The notes: generated by a model not told the origin, from the sequence alone. A DNA stretch of 64,000 bases from Sphingomonas panacisoli (GCF_007859635.1 NZ_CP042306.1:2926001-2990000), one strand, 5' to 3'; positions 8,219-17,186 are shown, counted from the stretch's first letter. Program-made: numbers and translations.

Positions 8219-8483
8219 CAGTATGCGCCTCGACAAATTCCTGTGGTTCGCGCGGATCGTGAAGACGCGCAGCTTCGCGCAGGCGATGGCGGAACAGGGC
8301 CATCTGCGCATCGACGGCCGCCCGATCGACCGCGCCGCCGCGCCGGTCCGGATCGGCAACATCCTGACATTCGCCACGCATCGGGGAGAGGTCCGCACGA
8401 TCCGCATCGAGGCGCTCCCCGTCCGCCGTGGCCCGCCGACCGAGGCCAGCGCGTGCTTTCAGGACCTGACGCCGGGAAACTAA
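8211..8483 (+). CDS. S4-domain RNA-binding protein (Hsp15-like)
   Basis: A 90-residue protein. The S4 fold begins MRLDKFLWFARIVKTRSFAQ and continues through GHLRIDG and VRIGNILTF, the pattern of HslR/Hsp15. In Escherichia coli that protein binds stalled 50S subunits carrying peptidyl-tRNA. The ATG at 8211 overlaps the helicase stop, so the two RNA-related genes are probably translated together; an internal ATG at 8223 is also possible. The C-terminal basic tail seen in E. coli Hsp15 is shorter here. The cellular role in this organism is inferred from the family. Confidence 0.85.
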   Translation: MADSMRLDKFLWFARIVKTRSFAQAMAEQGHLRIDGRPIDRAAAPVRIGNILTFATHRGEVRTIRIEALPVRRGPPTEASACFQDLTPGN

Positions 8484-8571
8484 GAACGTCTCGCATCAAG
8501 CCCGGATCGATTGACCTCAGCGAATCGCGGGCATAGCACGGCCCTCAATTCGCACCGTTGGGGAGCCCGAA

Positions 8572-8913
8572 ATGACCTACGTCGTCACCGATGCCTGCAT
8601 CCGCTGCAAGTATATGGATTGCGTCGAGGTGTGCCCGGTCGATTGCTTCTACGAAGGCGACAACATGCTGGTCATCAACCCCAGCGAGTGCATCGATTGC
8701 GGCGTGTGCGAGCCCGAATGCCCGGCCGAGGCGATCCTGCCCGACACCGAGAGCGGCCTCGAAAAGTGGCTGGAGCTCAACAACACGTTCAGCGCGACCT
8801 GGCCCAACGTCACGCGCAAGAACGACCAGACGCCCGCCGACGCCGACGAGCACAAGGGCGAAGAAGGGAAGTACGACAAGTATTTCTCTGCGGAACCCGG
8901 CCAGGGCGACTGA
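8572..8913 (+). CDS. fdxA: Ferredoxin FdxA, 7Fe-8S type
   Basis: A small electron carrier of 113 residues. The N-terminal half has cysteines spaced as in [3Fe-4S][4Fe-4S] ferredoxins: [14 protein letters not shown] for one cluster set and [11 protein letters not shown] for the other. A typical FdxA C-terminal extension follows ([14 protein letters not shown], then a charged tail). GGGGAGCCC precedes the ATG. It follows the S4 gene by 88 bases and is often found near carD in alphaproteobacteria, as it is here within 3 kb. Partner reductases are not visible. Confidence 0.95.
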   Translation: MTYVVTDACIRCKYMDCVEVCPVDCFYEGDNMLVINPSECIDCGVCEPECPAEAILPDTESGLEKWLELNNTFSATWPNVTRKNDQTPADADEHKGEEGKYDKYFSAEPGQGD

Positions 8914-8918
8914 CAAGC

Positions 8919-8994
8919 CGTCACCCCAGCGCAAGCTGGGGGATCAAGCGATATCGCCGCGTCGCCTAAGATCCCAGCGTTCGCTGGGATGACG
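8919..8994. repeat. REP-type palindrome pair after fdxA
   Basis: Two hairpins, CCCCAGC/GCTGGGG (8924-8941) and ATCCCAGCG/CGCTGGGAT (8970-8989), lie inside an outer inverted pair CGTCA/TGACG. It sits just downstream of fdxA and may end or protect its transcript. The layout of paired hairpins inside shared arms matches the other REP-type elements in the window. Confidence 0.75.
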
Positions 8995-9077
8995 CGGGGC
9001 GGCAAAATCCCGCTTCCCCAACGCGCCCTAGTCTGACAACACACCGCCCGACATCCTTTCGGGCGGAGTATTGGTAC

Positions 9078-11108
9078 ATGGCGATCAAGCGGGTTGCGGC
9101 TCTTTTCCTTCTAGGCATTTCGGGCATCGCGCTCGCCCAATCGACCGCGCCCAAGCCCAAATACGGGTCGTGGGGCGTCGATTACGCGACGATGGACAAA
9201 ACGGTGAAGCCCGGCGACGACTTCTTCCGCTATGCCGAGGGTACCTGGCTCAAGGACGCGCCGATCGCGGCCGACAAGTCGCGCGCCGGCTATAATTACG
9301 ACATGCCCGACGAGACCGAGATAGAGGTCCGCAAGCTGGTCGAGGATGCCGGCGCGAGCCCGGCCGATCCGAAGATGCGCCGAGTCACCGATTTCTACCG
9401 GGCGTATATGGACGAAGCGGGGATCGAGGCGCGCGGCAACGCCGTGATGCGCCCGTATCTGACCCGGATCTTCAACCTCAAGACCACCAGCGAATTGGTC
9501 GCGCTGATGGCCGAGCCCGGCTATGCCGCGCCGATCAACATCGGGATCAGCGCCGACCCGAAGAACCCGAGCCAATATACGGTCGATGCCGGTCAGGCGC
9601 GGCTCGGGCTTGGCTCGCGCGATTACTACCTGCTGCCCGACGCCAAATACGTCGCGTTCCGCAAGGCCTATCGCGACTATATCATGAAGATCATCGGGCT
9701 CGCCGGGGTGTCCGACCCCGCAGCGCAAGCCACGCGCGCCGATGCGATCATCGCGCTCGAAACGCGGCTCGCCAAGAGCCAGTGGACGCCCGAGGCGCGG
9801 CGCGATCCGGTCAAGACCTACAATCCGATGAGCCGTGCGCAGCTGGCCACGCTCGCACCCCAGTTCGAATGGACGCCGGTTTTGACGAAGATCGGGCTCG
9901 GCAAGATGCCGACCGTCGTCGTCGCCGAACCGAGCGCGGTGGCCGATGCGGGCAAGGCGATCGCCGACACGCCGCTGTCGGTGTGGCAGGATTGGATGAC
10001 GTTCCGCTTCATCAGCGACCATGCGCAGTTCCTGCCCAAGGCGTTCGACGACGCGCATTTCGATTTTTACGGGCGTACCTTGCAAGGCGTGCAGGTGCAG
10101 TCGGAGCGGTGGAAACGCGGCGTGCGGTTGCTCAACGACAATCTCGGCGACGCCGTCGGCGAGATGTACGCGCAGAAACATTGGACCGCCGAAACCCAGA
10201 AGCAGATGACCGAGCTGCTCGGCGACCTGCGTGCCGCGTACAAGGAAAAGATCGAAGGCGCGGCATGGATGGACGCGGCCACCCGCAAGGAAGCGCTGGT
10301 CAAGCTCGCCGCGTTCGACCCGCGCATCGGCCGCCCGGTGAAGTATGTCGATTATTCGGCGATGACGGTGTCGGCCGATCCGCTCGCCAACGCGATGGCG
10401 GCGGACGATTTCGGCTGGAAGCTCGAACTGTCGCGGCTCGGCAAGCCGATCGACCGCGCGCTGTGGGACATGAACGTCCAGGAAGTGAACGCATACTATA
10501 ATCCGCTGACCAACCAGGTGACTTTCCCCGCCGCGATTCTCCAGCCGCCCTTCTTCGATCCCGCCGCCGATCCCGCGGTCAATTACGGCGAGACGGGCGC
10601 GACGATCGGCCACGAAATGGGCCACGGCTTTGACGATGAGGGGCGCCAGTATGACGCGACGGGCAAGTTGCGTGACTGGTGGACCAAGGAATCGGCCGAC
10701 CGCTACAAGACGCATGCGCAGCGGCTGGTCGATCAGTTCAACGGCTACGAACCCATCCCCGGCGTAAAGATCAAGGGCGAGCTGACGCTCGGCGAGAATC
10801 TGGGCGATCTCGGCGGGCTGGAAGCGGCCTATGCCGCATACCGCAAATATGTCGAACGGCACGGCGAGCCGCCGGTGATCGACGGCTATACCGGCGACCA
10901 GCGCTTTTTCATCGCCTATGCGCAGAGCTGGCAGGGCAAGGCCCGCGAAGGCGCATTGCGCGCGCAATTGCTGTCCAACCCGCACAGCCCCGAGGAATAT
11001 CGCGTCAACGGGATCGTGCGGAACATGGACGCCTGGTACGCCGCGTTCAACGTGAAGCCGGGGGACAAGCTGTATCTGAAGCCCGAGGAGCGCGTGCACG
11101 TCTGGTAG
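9078..11108 (+). CDS. M13 family zinc metallopeptidase (neprilysin-like)
   Basis: A secreted or periplasmic oligopeptidase of 676 residues, the usual length for bacterial PepO/M13 enzymes. A signal peptide covers about residues 1-20 (cleavage near IALAQ-S). The zinc site is HEMGH at 512-516, with the third ligand Glu573 in GENLGDLGG. Late in the sequence NPHSPEEYRVNG and a terminal VHVW give the common M13 ending. The substrate-binding NAYYNP segment precedes the zinc motif. A GGAG lies upstream of the ATG. The gene appears monocistronic, with a palindrome after its stop. Confidence 0.95.
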   Translation: MAIKRVAALFLLGISGIALAQSTAPKPKYGSWGVDYATMDKTVKPGDDFFRYAEGTWLKDAPIAADKSRAGYNYDMPDETEIEVRKLVEDAGASPADPKMRRVTDFYRAYMDEAGIEARGNAVMRPYLTRIFNLKTTSELVALMAEPGYAAPINIGISADPKNPSQYTVDAGQARLGLGSRDYYLLPDAKYVAFRKAYRDYIMKIIGLAGVSDPAAQATRADAIIALETRLAKSQWTPEARRDPVKTYNPMSRAQLATLAPQFEWTPVLTKIGLGKMPTVVVAEPSAVADAGKAIADTPLSVWQDWMTFRFISDHAQFLPKAFDDAHFDFYGRTLQGVQVQSERWKRGVRLLNDNLGDAVGEMYAQKHWTAETQKQMTELLGDLRAAYKEKIEGAAWMDAATRKEALVKLAAFDPRIGRPVKYVDYSAMTVSADPLANAMAADDFGWKLELSRLGKPIDRALWDMNVQEVNAYYNPLTNQVTFPAAILQPPFFDPAADPAVNYGETGATIGHEMGHGFDDEGRQYDATGKLRDWWTKESADRYKTHAQRLVDQFNGYEPIPGVKIKGELTLGENLGDLGGLEAAYAAYRKYVERHGEPPVIDGYTGDQRFFIAYAQSWQGKAREGALRAQLLSNPHSPEEYRVNGIVRNMDAWYAAFNVKPGDKLYLKPEERVHVW

Positions 11109-11121
11109 CTTGCGCGACGGT

Positions 11122-11171
11122 GGTAGGGCCGCGAGACGGTGATTAGCGCTGCTAATGACCTCGGCCCTACC
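11122..11171. repeat. Nested palindrome after the M13 peptidase gene
   Basis: Outer arms GGTAGGGCCG (11122-11131) and its complement (11162-11171) enclose a second hairpin ATTAGC-GCT-GCTAAT (11142-11156). No T-run follows. It probably marks the 3' end of the peptidase transcript. The remainder up to carD (11172-11372) shows no gene; it is the carD leader. Confidence 0.6.
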
Positions 11172-11372
11172 CAGATTGGGAAACATTCCGGTCCTATTTC
11201 GCAACGCAAGGGTGGTAATTTTATTACGACTCTGTTAAATAGGCGGTGACGAGAGCCCCTTCTTGAGTCTCTCGTGTGGAGACACACGCATCATAACAGC
11301 CCACGTTCGGCGCCCGGTGACAGGCGCCGCTGCGGTATTTAGGGCAATTCCCAATGGAAAGGTTGAAGTTAC

Positions 11373-11906
11373 ATGGCTGCCAAGGCGCTGTCCTTCGACG
11401 TCGGTGATTACGTTGTATACCCCAAGCACGGCGTCGGCCGTGTGGTTGAACTTCTGAAGCAGGAAATCGCCGGCATGCAGCTGGAGCTCTATGTGCTCCG
11501 GTTCGAAAAGGAGCGCATGACGCTCCGTGTGCCGACCAACAAGGCCGAGAGCGTCGGCATGCGCAAGCTTTCGTCGGACAAGACGATGAAGGAAGCGATG
11601 GAGACGCTGAAGGGCAAGCCCAAGGTCAAGCGCACCATGTGGTCGCGCCGCGCGCAGGAATATGAAGCGAAGATCAATTCGGGCGACCTGGTGTCGATCG
11701 CCGAAGTGGTCCGCGACCTGTTCCGCGCCGACGACCAGCCCGAGCAGAGCTATTCCGAACGCCAGATCTTCGAAGCGGCCGCCAGCCGCCTCGCCCGCGA
11801 ACTGGGCGCGATGGAAGAGACCGACGAGAAGGGCGCGCTGGAGAAGATCCTCGAGATCCTGCGCAAGGCCGCGGCGATCTGGAACAAGGACAAGGTCCCA
11901 GCCTGA
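11373..11906 (+). CDS. carD: CarD/CdnL family transcription regulator
   Basis: Binds the RNA polymerase beta subunit and stabilises open promoter complexes; relatives control rRNA promoters and stress responses. The N-terminal Tudor-like RNAP-interaction domain begins FDVGDYVVYPKHGVGRV and the C-terminal helical DNA-binding part contains TMWSRRAQEYEAKINSGD (residues about 89-106) with the conserved tryptophan. The length of 177 residues is somewhat longer than mycobacterial CarD and normal for alphaproteobacteria. GGAAAGG stands ahead of the ATG, and a strong terminator follows, so the gene is transcribed alone with a leader of up to about 200 bases. Confidence 0.95.
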   Translation: MAAKALSFDVGDYVVYPKHGVGRVVELLKQEIAGMQLELYVLRFEKERMTLRVPTNKAESVGMRKLSSDKTMKEAMETLKGKPKVKRTMWSRRAQEYEAKINSGDLVSIAEVVRDLFRADDQPEQSYSERQIFEAAASRLARELGAMEETDEKGALEKILEILRKAAAIWNKDKVPA

Positions 11907-11928
11907 CCTATTTACTCACTAACACGAC

Positions 11929-11959
11929 AAAGGGGCGGTCCTGCAGGGCCGCCCCTTTT
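11929..11959 (+). terminator. Intrinsic terminator after carD
   Basis: GGGGCGG and CCGCCCC arms around a short loop, flanked by A-run and TTTT, form a strong GC-rich hairpin with a U-tract 23 bases after the carD stop. Confidence 0.9.
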
Positions 11960-12042
11960 CGTTTACAAGCCTAGTCGATATCGGTTTACATCCGTAATCG
12001 CCAAGCGTATTGCCTCACCATTACACCGATGGGAGAGAGTCG

Positions 12043-12795
12043 ATGCGCCTGATACCCCTGCTTGGATTGTCGTTAATCGCGACCGCGGCGATCGCGTCGG
12101 ACACCTATGATCGCGATCGTGGCCCCGGCCTCCCTGGCGAACGCCAAGGCGACGCCACCGCCTATCGCGTCGCCGATTTCGACAAGGTCGGGTTCGGCCT
12201 CGCCGGCGAGATCGAAGTGCGCGTCGGCCCCACCTGGTCGGTGCGCGCCACGGGGCCAGCCGCCGCGTTCGCCAATTTGCGCGTCGCGCGCGAGAACGGA
12301 TCGCTGCAGATCGGGCGGCGCTACCAGGGTCGGGACGACGAGCGCGAGAGCGAGCGTGACCTCGAACGCCAAATCCACTTCGTCGTGACCCTTCCCCGGC
12401 TGTCCGGCGTCGCGCTGAGCGGCGCTGGCCGGATGACGGTCGATCGCGTGCAAGGCGGCACGTTCGACGCCGCGCTCGGCGGATCGGGCAGCATGACGTT
12501 GGGGGGCCTGCAGGTCGATCGTGCGGAGATTGCGCTGGGCGGATCGGGCAACATCACCGCGGCAGGGTCGGCGAACAGCCTGAAGATCAGCATGGGCGGG
12601 TCGGGCAACGTGCAGGCCGCCGGGTTGCGCGCGGCCAGCGCGAATATCTCGTCCGCGGGATCGGGCGACATCCGCGCGACGGTCAACGGCCCGGCGCACG
12701 TCTCGGTCGTGGGCAGCGGGACGGTCGATCTGGGCGGCGGTGCGCAGTGTAACGTGACTCGGATGGGCAAGGCACAGGTACGCTGCGGGTCGTGA
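12043..12795 (+). CDS. DUF2807 (GIN domain) exported protein, paralogue 1
   Basis: A 250-residue exported protein with a signal peptide (about residues 1-19, ending IATAAIA-S). The rest is a repetitive right-handed beta structure of the DUF2807 'putative auto-transporter adhesin head GIN' family, with recurring GSG-N-x turns (GSGSMT, GSGNIT, GSGNVQ, GSGDIR) and a C-terminal cysteine pair. GGGAGAGAG stands before the ATG at 12043. It is the first of three consecutive DUF2807 genes on this strand, each with its own start signal. The function of the family in proteobacteria is unknown; a cell-surface or periplasmic binding role is a guess. Confidence 0.8.
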   Translation: MRLIPLLGLSLIATAAIASDTYDRDRGPGLPGERQGDATAYRVADFDKVGFGLAGEIEVRVGPTWSVRATGPAAAFANLRVARENGSLQIGRRYQGRDDERESERDLERQIHFVVTLPRLSGVALSGAGRMTVDRVQGGTFDAALGGSGSMTLGGLQVDRAEIALGGSGNITAAGSANSLKISMGGSGNVQAAGLRAASANISSAGSGDIRATVNGPAHVSVVGSGTVDLGGGAQCNVTRMGKAQVRCGS

Positions 12796-12985
12796 ATCGC
12801 GCCGGGTGGTCCTGAGGGGCCGCCCCCATTTGCATCCAAATTGCCCCCGCTGCGAAACGTAGCGGGGAATGCAACGTTATGTCAGTCCGGCGTCTGGCAT
12901 TGGATGATTGTTGCGACCTGGACTAAACGGCGTTGCCAAAGCCGATCTGGTGTATTATCGTAGCAATACACAACGGAGATTTCCC

Positions 12986-13708
12986 ATGCGCACCCTCGCC
13001 TTGCTCGCTCTCGCCCCGCTTGCCGCCTGTTCGGGCAGCGGCGACGCGAAGACGGCTGCCGCCAGCGGCGTCAACGGTAGCAAGACGTTCGCGATCAGCG
13101 GGTTCAGCGCGGTCGATTCGACCGGGCCGGACGATGTCGACGTCCGCGTCGGGTCGGGCTTCTCGATCCGCGCCGAGGGCGATACCGGGATCATGCAGCG
13201 GCTGGAGATCGTCAAGAACGGCGACACGCTGGAAATCCGCCGCAAATCGAATTCCGGATTCAGCTGGGGCAGCAGCGAGCGCGGCCACTTGAAGATCTAC
13301 GTCACGATGCCGCGCATCACCGCCGCCAGCACGACCGGGTCGGGCGACATGGCGATCGATCATGTCGAAGGCGACACGTTCAAGGTCGATGCCACCGGGT
13401 CGGGCGACCTGGCGATCGCGTCGATGAACGTCCAGCGCGCGGACTTCTCGCTGACCGGATCGGGCAGTGTCAGCACTAGCGGCAGCGCGAAGACGGGCAG
13501 CTTCTCGATCCAGGGATCGGGCGATATCGACGCGCCGAAGCTGACGCTGACCCAGGCCGAGGTCAGCGTCATGGGATCGGGCGGCGTGACGGCGGCGGTC
13601 AACGGCCCGGCCAAGGTCGATGTGATGGGATCGGGCGACGTGACGCTGACCGGCGGCGCCAAGTGCACCAGCAGCAAGATGGGATCGGGCGATATCACCT
13701 GTAGCTGA
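12986..13708 (+). CDS. DUF2807 lipoprotein, paralogue 2
   Basis: A 240-residue lipoprotein: the signal peptide ends in a lipobox LAAC (Cys15), so the mature protein should be lipid-anchored, unlike its two neighbours. The domain is the same DUF2807 fold, with at least eight GSGD/GSGS/GSGG turns at regular spacing and a final pair of cysteines. CGGAGAT precedes the ATG at 12986, which is chosen over an upstream in-frame start because the lipoprotein signal starts there. The gap of 190 bases from paralogue 1 suggests a separate promoter. Confidence 0.8.
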   Translation: MRTLALLALAPLAACSGSGDAKTAAASGVNGSKTFAISGFSAVDSTGPDDVDVRVGSGFSIRAEGDTGIMQRLEIVKNGDTLEIRRKSNSGFSWGSSERGHLKIYVTMPRITAASTTGSGDMAIDHVEGDTFKVDATGSGDLAIASMNVQRADFSLTGSGSVSTSGSAKTGSFSIQGSGDIDAPKLTLTQAEVSVMGSGGVTAAVNGPAKVDVMGSGDVTLTGGAKCTSSKMGSGDITCS

Positions 13709-13769
13709 GGCGGACGCCAACCGCGGATAGCGCTTGCACGCCCCGCCCCGGCGGTGCGATGCTCGGGCC

Positions 13770-14480
13770 ATGATCCGCTACATCTCCGCTCTCGCGCTGA
13801 GCGCACTGGCGCTCCCCGCCAGCGCCGCCGATCGCACCTTCACGATCACCAGCTTCGACCGTATCCGCGTCGAAGGGCCGTTCGACGTGCGGCTGACCGT
13901 CGGCAACGCCGGCGCGTCGGCCAAGGCGAGCGGCGACGCCGAGGTGATCGGAAACCTGGACATCGACGTGCAGGGCACGACCCTGGTCATCCGCAAAGGA
14001 ACCGGCGGCTGGGGCGAACGCGGCAAGATCGGCGGCCCTGCTCCGGTCATTACCTTGGTCACGTCGAACCTGCGGACCGCAGCGGTGGTCGGCGGCGGCA
14101 AGCTGGTCGCGACCGGCAAGCTGCGCAGCCAGAAACTCGATTTCCAGATCAACGGCGCCGGATCGATCGACGCGCAGGGAGTCGATAGCGACGAACTGTC
14201 GGTCACGATCATCGGCACCGGCACCGTCGCGCTGGCGGGCAGGAGCGGCCGCGCGCGGATGCTGACCAACGGGCCGGGAACGATCATGGCGATCCCGCTG
14301 GTCGTCAGCGACTTGGTCGTACGGTTGGACGGGCCGGGCGAGACGCAGGCCACCGCGCGCTTCACCGCCGACCTGACGTCGACCGGGCTCGGCCGGATCG
14401 TCGTCACCGGCGGCGCGAAGTGCACGACGAACGCGCAGGCCGGCGGCCCGATTCTGTGCGGGCCGGACGCTACGCCCTAG
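13770..14480 (+). CDS. DUF2807 exported protein, paralogue 3
   Basis: A 236-residue protein with a signal peptide (residues 1-20, ALPASA-A) and a DUF2807-like beta domain starting FTITSFDRIRVEGPFDV. The GSG turns of the other two copies are mostly replaced here (GGGK, GAGS, GTGT, GPGE), so it is the most diverged copy. The ATG at 13770 places the signal peptide at the N-terminus. It ends with TAG overlapping the stop of the convergent DUF1489 gene by four bases. Its nearest match in the window is paralogue 2 by position and layout. Confidence 0.75.
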   Translation: MIRYISALALSALALPASAADRTFTITSFDRIRVEGPFDVRLTVGNAGASAKASGDAEVIGNLDIDVQGTTLVIRKGTGGWGERGKIGGPAPVITLVTSNLRTAAVVGGGKLVATGKLRSQKLDFQINGAGSIDAQGVDSDELSVTIIGTGTVALAGRSGRARMLTNGPGTIMAIPLVVSDLVVRLDGPGETQATARFTADLTSTGLGRIVVTGGAKCTTNAQAGGPILCGPDATP

Positions 14481-14881
14481 ATCAGCGCCAAATCCGCCAG
14501 CCGTCCGACCAGATCGGGCGGCAGCGCGCCGACGCCTTCGCTGCCCGCGCCGAGATCGACCGGGGCATCGGCACCCTCTAGATACCGCCAGCCTTGATGC
14601 GCGCGCTTGGGCCGCGCCTGGACCAGCACGAGCCGCGGATCGAGCCGGATCGACACGCGCCCGCCCTCCAGCTCGCCGAATCCGACGATCGGCGACCGTG
14701 CGACGAGTTGGTGCTTGAGGATCCAGTAGAGCGACCCCTGCCCCGCAATCTCCTCCGACCGCTTGGGCAAGTACCGCGTGCCGAGTTCGTACGGCGGCTC
14801 GCCCTCGCGCGCCGCCCACCGCGCGACGAACTGATCGAGGCTCGCGACCCCGAACGCAACCTTGGTGAGATGAAGCGGCAT
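14477..14881 (-). CDS. DUF1489 family protein
   Basis: A 134-residue soluble protein matching alphaproteobacterial DUF1489: opening LHLTKVAFG, central YWILKHQLVARSPIVGF, and RLVLVQARPKRAHQGWRYL. The role is unknown. The gene follows mgtE on the same strand with a 14-base gap, so the two are probably one transcript. No membrane helix or signal peptide is seen. Confidence 0.85.
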   Translation of the reverse strand: MPLHLTKVAFGVASLDQFVARWAAREGEPPYELGTRYLPKRSEEIAGQGSLYWILKHQLVARSPIVGFGELEGGRVSIRLDPRLVLVQARPKRAHQGWRYLEGADAPVDLGAGSEGVGALPPDLVGRLADLALI

Positions 14882-14895
14882 CGCGCCGATGTGGG

Positions 14896-16314
14896 TCAGC
14901 TACCCAATCCCCACAAGGTGGCGAGGCCGAGGAACGAGAAGAACCCCATGATGTCGGTCATCGTCGTCACGAACACCGCCGACGACACCGCCGGGTCGAT
15001 ATTCGCCTTGTCCAGCGCGACCGGCGTCAGCACGCCGATCAGCCCGGCGACGATGCTGTTGAACAGCATCGAGGCCGCGAACACGATCGACAGCCGCGGA
15101 TCACCGAGCAGCAACCAGCTGCCGAGCCCCCCGCTGATCCCGAGCGCGAGCCCGTTGCACAAGGCAATGCGGAATTCGCGCATCAGCATCCAGAACGTGT
15201 TCGAACTGGTCAGCTGATTGGTCGCGATCGCGCGCACCACTACCGCCAGCGTCTGCGTCCCCGCATTGCCGCCCAGCGCCGACACGATCGGCATCAGCGC
15301 CGCCAGGATGGCGTACCGCCCGATCTCGCCCTGAAACAGCCCGACGATCGACGCCGACAGCATCGTGCCGCCAAGGTTGATGACCAGCCACATCACGCGC
15401 GTGCGCACGGTCAGCCCGATCGGCTCGTTGATGTCGCCGTCGCCCGCGCCCGACAGCCGGGTGATGTCCTCGCCCGCTTCCTGCTGGATGATGTGGACGA
15501 TGTCGTCGACCGTGATCATCCCGACCAGCCGCCCCGCGGCATCGACTACGGCGGCGGAGATCAGCGCATATTTCTGGAAGCGCAGCGCGACTTCTTCCTG
15601 GTCCATGTCGACCGGGATCAACGTCTGTTCGCGCTTCATCACGTCGGCCATCGCGACGTTGCGCGGGGTGCGCAGGATCCACGACAGCGCGCAGGTGCCG
15701 ACCGGCTTGTGGCCGGGATCGACGACGAAGATTTCCCAGAAGTCTGTGGTCAGTTCGTCATGGCCGCGCAGATAGTCGATCGCGTCGCCGACGGTCCAAT
15801 GTTCGGGCACCGCGACCAGGTCGCGCTGCATCAAGCGGCCGGCGGATTCTTCCGGGTAAGAGAGCGCCTCCTCGATCGCGGCGCGATCGTCGGGCTCCAT
15901 CGCTTTCAGGACCTCTTGCTGGTCCTCCGGCTCCATGTCCTCGATGATCGCGACGGCGTCGTCGGTCTCGAGTTCGGCGGCGATGTCGGCGACCTGTTGC
16001 GGCTCGAGCGCGTCGATCAGGTCCTCGCGGACATAATCGTTCATCTCGGCGAACACGTCGGCGTCGAGCAGATCGGTCAGCGCCTGCGCGAGCGGCCCGC
16101 GATCTTCGTGCGGGGTCAGCTCGAACAGATCGGCGATGTCGGCGGGGTGAAGCGGCTCGACCAGCGCACGCGCCGCGTCGGGATCGTTCGCCTCCACCGC
16201 GTCGAGCACGGCGGACACGAATTCAGGTTTCAGCCGGTCGTCCTCGTCCAGCTGATCCGCGACGTTATCGAGTTCGGTAGCACCGTCCACGGGCGCCAGA
16301 TCGGTCTCGCTCAT
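14896..16314 (-). CDS. mgtE: MgtE magnesium transporter
   Basis: Inner-membrane Mg2+ channel of 472 residues. The acidic cytoplasmic N-domain has tandem helical repeats (ALVEPLHPADIADLF, ALEPQQVADIAAEL, then an acidic stretch EDMEPEDQQEVLKAMEPDD that is the Mg-sensing surface). Two CBS domains follow (about 165-285). The transmembrane part starts near residue 315 and contains GGNAGTQTLAVVVRAIA, the conserved pore helix. Length and order are those of the family. It lies upstream of the DUF1489 gene in the same direction and is divergent from the cyclophilin. Confidence 0.95.
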   Translation of the reverse strand: MSETDLAPVDGATELDNVADQLDEDDRLKPEFVSAVLDAVEANDPDAARALVEPLHPADIADLFELTPHEDRGPLAQALTDLLDADVFAEMNDYVREDLIDALEPQQVADIAAELETDDAVAIIEDMEPEDQQEVLKAMEPDDRAAIEEALSYPEESAGRLMQRDLVAVPEHWTVGDAIDYLRGHDELTTDFWEIFVVDPGHKPVGTCALSWILRTPRNVAMADVMKREQTLIPVDMDQEEVALRFQKYALISAAVVDAAGRLVGMITVDDIVHIIQQEAGEDITRLSGAGDGDINEPIGLTVRTRVMWLVINLGGTMLSASIVGLFQGEIGRYAILAALMPIVSALGGNAGTQTLAVVVRAIATNQLTSSNTFWMLMREFRIALCNGLALGISGGLGSWLLLGDPRLSIVFAASMLFNSIVAGLIGVLTPVALDKANIDPAVSSAVFVTTMTDIMGFFSFLGLATLWGLGS

Positions 16315-16442
16315 CGTCAGACCTTGGTTCGGGCGTCGGGATATCCATATCGGCGGCCGTTAGCCCCATTTTCCGCGGTTTGCCAGCACCGAACGAGGCC
16401 GCTACGGGCCACTCAACGCATTTATTTCACGGAGCAAGAAAC

Positions 16443-16901
16443 ATGGCCGACTCTCCCGAGAAACTGACTCTGACGCTCGACGGCGGCGACGTCGTGATCG
16501 CGCTGCGCCCCGACCTCGCGCCGCAGCACGTCGCGCAAATCGCCGAACTGGCGAATGAAGGCTTTTACGACGGCGTCCCGTTCCACCGCGTGATCCCCGG
16601 CTTCATGGCGCAGGGCGGCGACGGCGGGAATCACAACGGCACCGGCGGGTCGAGCAAGCCCAACATCCCGCAGGAATTCAGCAACGAGCCGCACGTCCGC
16701 GGCACCGCGTCGATGGCGCGGACCAACGATCCGAATTCGGCGAACAGCCAGTTCTTCATCTGCTTCGACGATGCGCGCTTCCTCGACGGTCAGTACACTG
16801 TCTGGGGTCAGGTCGAATCGGGCATGGAGCTGATCGACGCACTGCCCAAGGGCGAGCCACCGCGCGAGCCGGGCAAGATCGTCAAGGCACGCGCCGAGTA
16901 A
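16443..16901 (+). CDS. Cyclophilin-type peptidylprolyl isomerase
   Basis: A 152-residue cytoplasmic cyclophilin that accelerates cis-trans isomerisation of prolyl bonds. Active-site motifs are FHRVIPGFMAQGGD and a QFFICFDD segment. The ATG at 16443 is chosen because GGAGCAAGAA stands just before it and the N-terminus then fits PpiB-like proteins; an upstream start would add about 21 unrelated residues. There is no signal peptide. It is divergent from mgtE and followed by an intrinsic terminator. Confidence 0.95.
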   Translation: MADSPEKLTLTLDGGDVVIALRPDLAPQHVAQIAELANEGFYDGVPFHRVIPGFMAQGGDGGNHNGTGGSSKPNIPQEFSNEPHVRGTASMARTNDPNSANSQFFICFDDARFLDGQYTVWGQVESGMELIDALPKGEPPREPGKIVKARAE

Positions 16902-16916
16902 GCGCGTTTCCGGACA

Positions 16917-16955
16917 CAAAAAGGGCCGCGTCGGGATGCCGACGCAGCCCTTTTC
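16917..16955 (+). terminator. Intrinsic terminator after the cyclophilin gene
   Basis: AAAAGGGC and GCCCTTTT ends flank GCGTCGG/CCGACGC arms around a GATG loop. It lies 16 bases after the stop. With A- and T-runs on both sides it can also serve the flp pilin gene coming from the other strand. Confidence 0.9.
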
Positions 16956-16970
16956 GTTTGGAGGAAAGGC

Positions 16971-17138
16971 TCAGCTCGCCTTCATGTTCGACGACACGTT
17001 GCCGAAGGTCGTTTTCAACTTGTTGCCCAGGCCCTGCATCGCGGCGATCGCAGCGACGGCGATCAGTGCGGCGATCAGGCCGTATTCGATCGCGGTCGCG
17101 GCGCGCGTTTCGCGCAAACGCTTGAAAAGATTGATCAT
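16971..17138 (-). CDS. Flp-type IVb pilin (55 residues)
   Basis: A very short gene on the minus strand. The protein has a basic leader (MINLFKRLRETRA), then ATAIEYGLIAALIAVAAIAA, the Flp pilin signature in which the Glu-Tyr pair after the cleavage site is essential for assembly. A short polar tail follows. In the canonical site the residue before the cut is Gly; here Ala occupies that place. GGGGGA stands seven bases before the ATG. The product should form thin Tad/Flp fibres for adhesion, but no tad or cpa assembly genes are in the window. A perfect CtrA box lies 49 bases upstream. Confidence 0.9.
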   Translation of the reverse strand: MINLFKRLRETRAATAIEYGLIAALIAVAAIAAMQGLGNKLKTTFGNVSSNMKAS

Positions 17139-17186
17139 AATGGTCCCCCAATCCCAAAGTATTCGACTTTAGTAGTAGGAAGACGC

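Noticed and set aside
9111..11204. A 697-codon minus-strand frame opposite the M13 peptidase
   Set aside because: Same shadow pattern; no motif, and the plus strand carries an intact metallopeptidase with signal peptide.
13360..13806. A minus-strand frame with repeated SPDP units opposite the second DUF2807 gene
   Set aside because: The repetition is simply the complement of the GSGD turns of the real gene.
15493..16467. A plus-strand frame opposite mgtE
   Set aside because: Composition typical of an antisense shadow; MgtE is complete on the other strand.
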